Shown here piece after piece: positions 1-5,475 of a stretch of DNA of 8,208 nucleotides (the first letter of the stretch is position 1; each line of letters starts with the position of its first letter). Position numbers and translations under genes: made by a program. The stretch comes from Thermoplasmata archaeon (GTDB lineage: Archaea; Thermoplasmatota; Thermoplasmata; Thermoplasmatales; Thermoplasmataceae), in assembly GCA_021804185.1 (NCBI GenBank), contig JAJZKL010000026.1:1-8208 (forward strand). Direction: 5' to 3'. The notes under the pieces are model-generated. The model was not told where the DNA came from and did no database searches. It was given only the letters and a program-made list of their open reading frames with translations.

Positions 1-707
1 AGCAACGAAGAAGCTATCCTTGAATAGGCTCGAGGGTAATTCATAGCCCGGTTCTTAATCACGTGAATTCTGATAACAACTTCTGCGGAGGTTTCAATGG
101 CTGTCCCGCATACCTCCCCGTCTCCCTGTGATGCATGGGGATCGGAAACAGAAAGAAGGGCGCCATCAACCATCACCGGAAGATAAATTCTTGATCCTAC
201 ACCCAGTAGCCGGTTGTCCATGTTCCCACCGAAATGCTGTGGCGGGATCATGCCGAATTCTCCATCTTTCGGTGCAGTTCCAACGACTCCAAGGAATGGC
301 TGGATTGGAACTAAAACTCCTTCGAGGAAACCTGAAGTCTCTGAGGAGGCAAATTCACCTATCTTCCACATCATTAGCTTCTCACTAACGTTGCCCTTGA
401 GAAGCCCCATTTCCGAAATTATGGCACTCCATCCCCAGGATGCCGTTCTCATCTCTTTCAGTTCAATCTCAAGGATATCTCCTGAGGTTGCACCGTTGAC
501 ATAAATTGGGCCGACTGCTCCGTCATATCTTGAAGAATCTATTTTCTTGAGATCCTCAGTGTGATAGCCCCTCCTGATCTGCCATGTGGATGAATCAGGA
601 ACCGAAATTGATACGGTTTCACCGCTATCTACAGATAAAACCGGTTTGTTCGAACTCGTCCACCTGAAATGTATATTTTTTGGTTCCTTTCCATCCAGAT
701 GCTTCAT
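1..707 (-). CDS. Acetamidase/formamidase family protein (3' end beyond the window)
   Basis: I read this frame on the minus strand from an ATG at 707-705. It stays open for 235 codons to the window edge, so the C-terminus is missing. The family hydrolyses formamide, acetamide or short aliphatic amides to the carboxylate and ammonia in the cytoplasm. Family hallmarks seen: GPIYVNGATSGDILEIE (about residues 66-82), a WGW motif (91-93), PPQHFGGNMDNR (155-166) and, most diagnostic, SDPHASQGDGEVCGTAIE (188-205); the Asp, His and Glu residues there belong to the conserved active-site/metal region. Family members usually run to 300 residues or more, so roughly the last quarter is absent. The ATG lies 2 nt after the transporter stop, with a GGTGA ribosome site inside the transporter's last codons. 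This implies one transcript and coupled translation. The family call is firm. The true substrate is not determined, and members differ between formamide and acetamide. Nothing looks broken. Confidence 0.9.
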   Translation of the reverse strand, partial: MKHLDGKEPKNIHFRWTSSNKPVLSVDSGETVSISVPDSSTWQIRRGYHTEDLKKIDSSRYDGAVGPIYVNGATSGDILEIELKEMRTASWGWSAIISEMGLLKGNVSEKLMMWKIGEFASSETSGFLEGVLVPIQPFLGVVGTAPKDGEFGMIPPQHFGGNMDNRLLGVGSRIYLPVMVDGALLSVSDPHASQGDGEVCGTAIETSAEVVIRIHVIKNRAMNYPRAYSRIASSL

Positions 708-709
708 CT

Positions 710-3700
710 TTATTTCACCTTCCCAACCTTGGACGGCCACCAGTTGTATCTCTTCATTATCAGCATGATTGCGGGCACGAAAAATGGCCAGCTGATGAAG
801 GTGTCCACTATGACTCCCAGAGCAAGACCGGTTCCAATTTCCTGGATTATCCCAATTCCGCTAAAAATCAGGGAGAAGAAGATTGCAAAGAGCAGAAGTC
901 CGAGTGTAATGATTACTCCCCCGTTTTCAACAACACTAGTACGGATAGCTTCTTCGTTGCTCATCCCCTTTATTACCGCTTCGCGTGCCCTGGTTATCAT
1001 GAATATGTCATAGTCAAGTCCCACTGCAAGAAGGGTTATGAAACTGAACAACGGTAGGAATATGAGGATCGGCAATTTGAGAATATTGAAGTAAATGATA
1101 TAAGTAACAGCAAGAGACACCAGGACGGATGCCATAACCATGATTATGAGGCGGACTGGGGTCAGCAATGAACTGAGCTGTATCATAAGCACAACAAAAA
1201 CTGCGAGTGCCAGGATCGGTACCATCTTTGAAAACGTCTGGGCGGTGTAACTGTAGGCATCGTTAAGCCCCTGCGTGAGCCCTCCTATTTCATAGGTGTA
1301 ATCATGGACGCCGGGTGCGTTGCTCATCACGCCGGGAAGGTTATTAACTGCAGCGGAAGAGTATGAATTCCAGGCTACCTGGGACAACTGGAAAGTTATC
1401 ATTGCATAGTCCGGATTCTGCCCTATTGAATCATTAATGTACTGGTAGTAAAGGCTAGAATCCTGTGCCGGATATGAAGCGATCATGGATGCATTCACGT
1501 AATATCCGAATGGATAGGTCGGCCCATAAACCTGGCTTATAGCACTATCGTTAATCAATGCGGCTTCCACAGACGTGACCTGTTTCATTTCAGTAGAGTT
1601 GTATTGGCCATTGATAATAAGGGGCGCAGTGAAGTTGAGGATGACGTAGCCCCTATCAAAGAAATCTCCGTGGAAGGAGTCGTTCACCTGTTGCAGTGCC
1701 TGTATTCCACTGCTGCTCGGTACTAAACTGAATACGTCCATGCTACTGGGCGTTGTTGCGTAAACGTAAAGCCCAAACAGTGCAAAGAGGACAAAAATCA
1801 CTGCAACTTTACTCTTGTTCCGGATAACGCTGCCAGCAATCTTTGTCATGGAGTGCTCAAATGGGAATTTCTTATTGGCTACAATTTTTGAAGGCCAGAA
1901 CAGCTTCTTTCCAAAAGTAGAAAGCAGTGCGATCAGAAGAGTGTTTGCCAGCATTATGGACACAGTAACCCCTATAGCGTTCGTCAGGCCGGAATCGCTG
2001 AATATTGGAACATTTGCAATCCACAATACTAAGTACGAAAGAGCAACCGTCAAGCCGGAGGTGAAAACTGCATGCCCGGCCCACTGTGCTGATTCCGGTA
2101 TTGGATCGGGGCTATTCTTGCGTAATTCCTGCCTGTATCTGGACATGATGTAAACTATATAATCACTGGTAAGCCCGAGAATCAGTATGAGTAGCAGCGT
2201 GGGCGTAATGAAAGATATGGAGGAGTGAAGGACATACTTGTAGATGAGACCGTTGATTCCCATTGATATCACTGCCGAAAAGCCGAAGATTAGCAGGGGA
2301 ATGAAAGCAGCTATGGGAGATCTGAAGAACAGGCCTATTATCAGGACGGAAAGGACGATACCTATGATCAGGGCTTTGGCCATTCCGTTAAGGGACTCTC
2401 CGGCAAGCTGGTTGTTCAATGCCGAGGAACCTGCCACAAGGTACACGCTGTGTGGAATGGTGCTGGTATAGGTTGAGGTAAGGTTGTCTATTGCAGTGAT
2501 GAGTGATGCGGACGTGTCCTGGTTGAAGGAAGCAATGATTATTGTTGTGCTGTTATCATATCCAACAAACTGGTGATACACATAGGGGCTTGGTAATATC
2601 GGATAATTTGGAAAATTGCTGTCAGACATTTCCTGCTGAATAGCTATTGTTGCGTTAGTCGTATAAAGGTAGGGTATAAATTTACTTATGGAGGCGGGAT
2701 TAACGGAAATCAGGGGGTTATGGGCAAACACGCTTTCGGTAGCGTTTATCAGAAATGATGAGCTGAGGTTCTTTACGGATGTGGATGATGGTTTCATTCC
2801 AAGATTTAACGCGTCTCGCGTAAAGTCCGGTATGCTGATGCTAAGTCCTGATGTTATCAGGTTGGCTGCTGTTGGGTCTGAAGAATATGACATGGCGATA
2901 ATTGCGAGGCTTGCGTTATAGGTCGCGCTTGACTGATTTGCGAAATAAGAATCAAACAAAGTAACATTGTGAATCGCTGTCATAATGGGATAGACCGGAT
3001 ATCCCGATGCGTAAGTATCGAACGTTGCATTTCCTAACGTTGAATTCACTGAATTACTCATATGTGTGAGAGGGGCAGATACGCTAGTGGTATTCCAGTA
3101 ATGCGAGAATGTATTAACAAATTCTATTGCCAGTGAGGAAATAGATGGTAACTGGTGAGCTTCTTCGATGGTGTAGTTATACGCTGACCGGTTCGAGTTA
3201 GTGGTTGAATAATTTTCAAGATACAGTAGTGGAAGACCGTATTCAAATCCAATGGTATTGTTTATACTTGAATAGTAAGATGTCGTGCCATTAATCAACT
3301 GTGCAGTGCCAGAGAGTTCAAGTTTCAATCCCGGAACTGTTTTTCCCAGTGTGCTGTTCTCCAGGCCATAGATTGACGTTATTCCCGTATAACCAGGAAC
3401 AGTTTGTAAATAGGAATTTAGCCTGTTAGTAAGATTCTGTAGGTCATGAGAATATTTTGCTTCGGTTACGGGAGTATTGTTGGTTACAATAATTAATGAA
3501 GAAACGCCTCCGGCGGAAGAGGAGGGAAATTGAGTGTCGAATATTGCACTCGCCCTGTAAGACATTGAATTCTTCGTTACGATGCTATTTGTAAGATTGT
3601 AGGATGTCTCACTGAAGAGTAATGATGCAAATGGCAGCATTACGAGGAACAGGACTACCCAGATAATTATAATCTTCTTCCTGTGATTTTTTGAGATGAT

Positions 3701-3730
3701 ACCCAATTTCCTGAAAGTGGTTTCAAACAT
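710..3730 (-). CDS. MMPL/RND-superfamily membrane transporter, 1006 aa
   Basis: An integral membrane exporter of the MMPL branch of the RND superfamily; these are normally driven by proton motive force and move lipids, hydrophobic compounds or drugs. By eye there are 12 membrane helices in the RND 1+5 / 1+5 pattern: about 20-40; 450-470, 474-494, 503-530, 552-572, 583-603; then 641-659; 837-857, 861-881, 887-909, 938-958, 963-993. Two large outer loops lie between (about 43-448 and 660-836). Each half has the Asp-Tyr pair typical of MMPL proton relays: GLTSDYIVYIMSRYR (519-533) and GLDYDIFMITRAREA (904-918). The C-terminus ends RYNWWPSK, an MMPL-like ending. A TGA stop directly precedes the ATG in frame, and a TATA box 24-25 nt upstream fixes the start and implies a leaderless mRNA. 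Oddities: the first outer loop is more than twice the second, and I count 20 N-X-S/T sequons in it and 6 in the second, as expected of a glycosylated archaeal surface protein. The substrate is unknown. The amidase gene follows directly. Confidence 0.92.
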   Translation of the reverse strand: MFETTFRKLGIISKNHRKKIIIIWVVLFLVMLPFASLLFSETSYNLTNSIVTKNSMSYRASAIFDTQFPSSSAGGVSSLIIVTNNTPVTEAKYSHDLQNLTNRLNSYLQTVPGYTGITSIYGLENSTLGKTVPGLKLELSGTAQLINGTTSYYSSINNTIGFEYGLPLLYLENYSTTNSNRSAYNYTIEEAHQLPSISSLAIEFVNTFSHYWNTTSVSAPLTHMSNSVNSTLGNATFDTYASGYPVYPIMTAIHNVTLFDSYFANQSSATYNASLAIIAMSYSSDPTAANLITSGLSISIPDFTRDALNLGMKPSSTSVKNLSSSFLINATESVFAHNPLISVNPASISKFIPYLYTTNATIAIQQEMSDSNFPNYPILPSPYVYHQFVGYDNSTTIIIASFNQDTSASLITAIDNLTSTYTSTIPHSVYLVAGSSALNNQLAGESLNGMAKALIIGIVLSVLIIGLFFRSPIAAFIPLLIFGFSAVISMGINGLIYKYVLHSSISFITPTLLLILILGLTSDYIVYIMSRYRQELRKNSPDPIPESAQWAGHAVFTSGLTVALSYLVLWIANVPIFSDSGLTNAIGVTVSIMLANTLLIALLSTFGKKLFWPSKIVANKKFPFEHSMTKIAGSVIRNKSKVAVIFVLFALFGLYVYATTPSSMDVFSLVPSSSGIQALQQVNDSFHGDFFDRGYVILNFTAPLIINGQYNSTEMKQVTSVEAALINDSAISQVYGPTYPFGYYVNASMIASYPAQDSSLYYQYINDSIGQNPDYAMITFQLSQVAWNSYSSAAVNNLPGVMSNAPGVHDYTYEIGGLTQGLNDAYSYTAQTFSKMVPILALAVFVVLMIQLSSLLTPVRLIIMVMASVLVSLAVTYIIYFNILKLPILIFLPLFSFITLLAVGLDYDIFMITRAREAVIKGMSNEEAIRTSVVENGGVIITLGLLLFAIFFSLIFSGIGIIQEIGTGLALGVIVDTFISWPFFVPAIMLIMKRYNWWPSKVGKVK
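715..719 (-). promoter_or_regulatory. Ribosome binding site for the amidase gene, inside the transporter's end
   Basis: On the minus strand GGTGA lies 7 nt before the ATG at 707 and inside the final Lys-Val-Lys codons of the transporter. It supports this ATG as the amidase start and suggests that ribosomes finishing the transporter re-initiate on the amidase. Confidence 0.6.
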
Positions 3731-3750
3731 TCAGCGGTATATGGCTGTAT

Positions 3751-3765
3751 ATTATAAAATCCTTT
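3751..3765 (-). promoter_or_regulatory. TATA/BRE promoter of the transporter-amidase operon
   Basis: On the minus strand, TTTATAAT (3758-3751) is preceded by the purine-rich stretch AAAAAAGGAT, a plausible TFB recognition element. The TATA centre lies 24-25 nt from the A of the transporter ATG at 3730. Archaeal transcription starts about that far from the TATA box, so the transcript probably begins at or next to the start codon. No ribosome binding site is seen before this ATG, which agrees with leaderless initiation. Confidence 0.7.
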
Positions 3766-3776
3766 TTTAATCTGGT

Positions 3777-3791
3777 TTATACGAGGTATAA
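3777..3791. repeat. Perfect inverted repeat upstream of the transporter promoter
   Basis: TTATAC-GAG-GTATAA: two 6-nt arms with perfect symmetry around a 3-nt centre. It starts about 18 bp upstream of the TATA box serving the transporter operon. The position suits a regulator binding site. The arms are AT-rich and resemble TATA boxes, so a chance dyad or a second promoter element remains possible. Confidence 0.4.
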
Positions 3792-3801
3792 CACAATTTT
3801 C
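3790..3801. repeat. 12-nt direct repeat, copy 1 (AACACAATTTTC)
   Basis: This 12-mer occurs exactly twice in the intergenic region, here and at 4016-4027, flanking the tRNA gene. This copy ends 31 bp upstream of the TATA box of the minus-strand transporter operon and touches the inverted repeat at 3777-3791. It could be a shared regulatory site, but the function is unproven. Confidence 0.4.
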
Positions 3802-3838
3802 ATGTGGCAACACTCGGAGAATATTTTCCTTTAATTCC

Positions 3839-3857
3839 TATAAGAAAATACTTAAAA
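3839..3857 (+). promoter_or_regulatory. Candidate promoter of the tRNA-Leu gene
   Basis: An A/T-rich stretch with two overlapping TATA-like elements, TATAAGAAAA (3839-3848) and ACTTAAAA (3850-3857), lies 29-47 nt before the mature tRNA 5' end. Initiation about 25 nt downstream of either would give a primary transcript with a short leader removable by RNase P. Which element is used cannot be decided by eye. Confidence 0.45.
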
Positions 3858-3885
3858 CAGCACACCATCACAGGGACAGGGCAAA

Positions 3886-3970
3886 GCGGAGGTTGTCGAG
3901 CTAGGTTAAAGGCGATGGATTCAGGGTCCATTCCCGTAGGGGTCCGCCGGTTCAAATCCGGCCCTCCGCA
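3886..3970 (+). tRNA. tRNA-Leu, anticodon CAG
   Basis: The 85-nt sequence folds fully by hand. The acceptor stem GCGGAGG pairs with CCTCCGC, followed by discriminator A (3970). The D stem is GTC/GGC. The anticodon stem ATGGA/TCCAT holds the loop TTCAGGG, giving anticodon CAG, which reads CUG leucine codons. A long variable arm with stem CCC/GGG marks a class II tRNA, and the T arm is GCCGG-TTCAAAT-CCGGC. There is no intron and the 3' CCA is not encoded, as is common in archaea. A short TTTT follows at 3971-3974 and may help termination. The gene lies between two divergent operons and appears to be transcribed separately. Confidence 0.95.
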
Positions 3971-3976
3971 TTTTGT

Positions 3977-4019
3977 ATAACCACGCCTGACATTGAATTT
4001 CGGAATAACCGCCTGAACA
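3977..4019. repeat. Imperfect tandem-like direct repeat after the tRNA
   Basis: ATAACCACGCCTGACA (3977-3992) and ATAACCGCCTGAACA (4005-4019) share ATAACC, GCCTGA and CA with small insertions, about 28 nt apart. The match is visible but short. It could be a degenerate binding-site pair, a trace of duplication, or chance. Confidence 0.25.
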
Positions 4020-4027
4020 CAATTTTC
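4016..4027. repeat. 12-nt direct repeat, copy 2 (AACACAATTTTC)
   Basis: An exact second copy of the 12-mer at 3790-3801. It ends 31 bp upstream of the TATA-like box at 4059-4066 that may serve the mtn operon. The gap therefore matches that of copy 1 to the transporter promoter, although the orientation relative to transcription is opposite. Confidence 0.4.
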
Positions 4028-4049
4028 GTAATTTAGACACATAATATTG

Positions 4050-4066
4050 AAATATATGTTATAAAT
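4050..4066 (+). promoter_or_regulatory. Candidate TATA region for the mtnBDC operon
   Basis: AAATATATG is followed closely by TTATAAAT (4059-4066). Initiation about 25 nt further on would be near 4090 and give an untranslated leader of about 135 nt before mtnB. No equally good TATA box is seen closer to the gene, though GAATATCG (4131-4138) is a weak alternative. Tentative. Confidence 0.4.
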
Positions 4067-4136
4067 GCGACCATTAACTTTAGCCCACTGAAGATAATTG
4101 CCGAAAATGGATATGAACAGGTACCAGAGCGAATAT

Positions 4137-4162
4137 CGTTGTGACAGCAATTGTCACCAACG
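4137..4162. repeat. Inverted repeat upstream of mtnB (operator or leader hairpin)
   Basis: The core GTGACA-GCAAT-TGTCAC (4141-4157) has perfect 6-nt arms. Outside it CGTT and AACG extend the pairing by four more bases, with a single bulged C at 4158. The dyad lies about 65 nt before the mtnB start, in the presumed leader or promoter region. It could bind a dimeric repressor or form an RNA hairpin in the 5' leader. It is too far from the start codon to cover the ribosome site directly. Confidence 0.5.
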
Positions 4163-4210
4163 TATCCGCTTCATCGCATGGTCAGGGTTAGATAAGCACA
4201 GATTGATGAC

Positions 4211-4216
4211 GGAGGA
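4211..4216 (+). promoter_or_regulatory. Ribosome binding site deciding the mtnB TTG start
   Basis: GGAGGA lies 9 nt before the TTG at 4226. An in-frame TAA at 4193-4195 excludes a much longer protein, and the next in-frame Met is at residue 103, far inside the enzyme core. The TTG is therefore the best-supported start. Confidence 0.65.
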
Positions 4217-4225
4217 AAAACTGGC

Positions 4226-4885
4226 TTGAATCAGAACACTGAATTTACACCGGTCCAGATATTAAGGAAGAGTGAAGTATCTGCAGCTCTCATAGATGCA
4301 GCCACGGACTTCTATAGGCGTGGATGGCTTCTGGGCACAAGTGGTAACCTGAGCGCAGTACTGCGGCACGATCCATTCCGCATCGCCATTACTGGAAGCG
4401 GGGTTGATAAGGGGCACCTGAGGGAAGATCAGATAATAGAGGTGGATGAAACCCTGAACGTATTATCGGGAATTTATAAGCCATCAAGTGAAAGTGCCCT
4501 CCACGTAACTTTAGAAAAAAGGCTCGGGTGCATGGCAGTATTTCATACTCATTCAATATGGAGTACAATCCTTTCCCGACAATATGCACATGAAGGGGGC
4601 TTTGAGATCAGGGGATACGAGATGCTAAAAGGGTTGAACAACGTAAACACCCATGACCACTCAGAATGGTTTCCGGTTGTGGAGAATTCACAGGACATGG
4701 TCGGCCTCGCTGCACATGTTAGAAAGCTTCTGGCAAACAATCCGGATATTCACTGTTTCCTGTTGAGCGGGCATGGACTGTATACATGGGGATTAACAAT
4801 AGAGGAAGCAAGGCGACACGTGGAAGCGATTGAGTTCCTGCTGGAAGTCTTTGCTCATTCCGAGAACTCCTTTAGAAGAAACTAA
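4226..4885 (+). CDS. mtnB: Methylthioribulose-1-phosphate dehydratase
   Basis: A cytoplasmic class II aldolase-fold enzyme (EC 4.2.1.109) that dehydrates 5-methylthioribulose-1-phosphate to 2,3-diketo-5-methylthiopentyl-1-phosphate in methionine salvage. In its 219 residues I see FYRRGWLLGTSGNLS (29-43), the phosphate-site region PSSESALH (86-93), FHTHS with zinc ligands His107 and His109, RGYEMLKG (129-136) whose Glu132 matches the catalytic acid/base Glu of the human homologue APIP, and LSGHGLYTWG (180-189) with the third zinc ligand His183. RRHVEAIEFLLEV (196-208) is the usual C-terminal helix. All key residues are present and the length is normal for bacterial-type MtnB. The start codon is TTG, chosen from the GGAGGA site upstream. 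It is the first gene of the operon, with mtnD starting 20 nt after its stop. Class II aldolases such as fuculose-phosphate aldolase share the fold, but the GYEMLKG segment and the mtnD/mtnC neighbours settle the assignment. Confidence 0.93.
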   Translation: MNQNTEFTPVQILRKSEVSAALIDAATDFYRRGWLLGTSGNLSAVLRHDPFRIAITGSGVDKGHLREDQIIEVDETLNVLSGIYKPSSESALHVTLEKRLGCMAVFHTHSIWSTILSRQYAHEGGFEIRGYEMLKGLNNVNTHDHSEWFPVVENSQDMVGLAAHVRKLLANNPDIHCFLLSGHGLYTWGLTIEEARRHVEAIEFLLEVFAHSENSFRRN

Positions 4886-4905
4886 CTACAGGAAAGGGAT
4901 TGAAA

Positions 4906-5472
4906 ATGGTAGTGGTGAGAATACCCGACAGGGGAATAAGAATAGACGATAGTACACAGGCACGCGAATACATGTCCTCAATAGGCATAGATTATGAGGT
5001 ATGGGATACAAAAAAAAGCCCCGGCGCCAGTGCGCCTGCTGATAAAATATTGCAGGCATATTCCAATGAAATAGACAAACTGAAAAGGGATGGCGGTTAT
5101 ACTACGGCTGATGTAATAGACGTTAATTCGACAACGCCGGGACTTGATTCTATGCTGGCTAAATTCAACAAGGAACATTTGCACAAGGAGGATGAGGTGA
5201 GGTTCACCATATCCGGGCATGGTATATTCCACATTCATCCGGAAAACTCAGATGTTGTTGCAATAGAGGTTTCTGCTGGGGATCTGCTTAGGATACCCAG
5301 GGACACGCATCACTGGTTTGACCTGTGCGAAGACAGAAATATCAGGGCGATCAGGCTGTTCCAGGACATTTCAGGATGGACGCCATACTACGTATCAGAC
5401 GGAGTTGACAAGAACTACCAACCCATGTGCTTTGGGCCCGCATATATCAGGGCAGATAAAAAAAGGAATTGA
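4906..5472 (+). CDS. mtnD: Acireductone dioxygenase
   Basis: A cupin-fold metalloenzyme of 188 residues. With Fe(II) it oxidises the acireductone 1,2-dihydroxy-5-methylthiopent-1-en-3-one with O2 to 4-methylthio-2-oxobutyrate plus formate. The Ni form of some homologues instead gives methylthiopropionate, formate and CO. The metal motif is clear: EHLHKEDEVRF supplies His91, His93 and Glu97, and RDTHHWF supplies His135 or His136; SGHGIFHI lies between. A GWTPYYV segment near the C-terminus is also typical. I choose the ATG at 4906 because AAGGG lies 7 nt before it. A TTG at 4900 in the same frame would add two residues (Met-Lys), but almost touches that site. mtnC begins 3 nt after the stop codon, so the two are probably translated together. 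O2 dependence implies an aerobic or microaerobic host. Metal identity, and so product, cannot be read from sequence. Confidence 0.93.
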   Translation: MVVVRIPDRGIRIDDSTQAREYMSSIGIDYEVWDTKKSPGASAPADKILQAYSNEIDKLKRDGGYTTADVIDVNSTTPGLDSMLAKFNKEHLHKEDEVRFTISGHGIFHIHPENSDVVAIEVSAGDLLRIPRDTHHWFDLCEDRNIRAIRLFQDISGWTPYYVSDGVDKNYQPMCFGPAYIRADKKRN

Positions 5473-5475
5473 GGC

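Noticed and set aside
128..504. Two overlapping plus-strand reading frames of 86 and 96 aa
   Set aside because: They are antisense to the amidase gene, whose family motifs are unmistakable on the minus strand.
669..1057. Plus-strand reading frames of 114 and 125 aa
   Set aside because: They lie antisense to the last membrane helices of the transporter and have no family motif or ribosome site.
3800..4150. 116-aa minus-strand reading frame over the tRNA region
   Set aside because: Its middle part is the antisense translation of the tRNA-Leu gene, a well-known source of spurious proteins. It has no ribosome site and resembles no real domain.
3731..4225. CRISPR array or mobile-element ends in the repeat-bearing intergenic region
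   Set aside because: The repeats are only two copies each of 12-16 nt, with no regular spacers, no transposase and no terminal inverted repeats.
4900..4902. TTG at 4900 as the mtnD start
   Set aside because: It almost touches the purine-rich ribosome site; the ATG at 4906 has a 7-nt spacing and is the stronger codon. It is not fully excluded.
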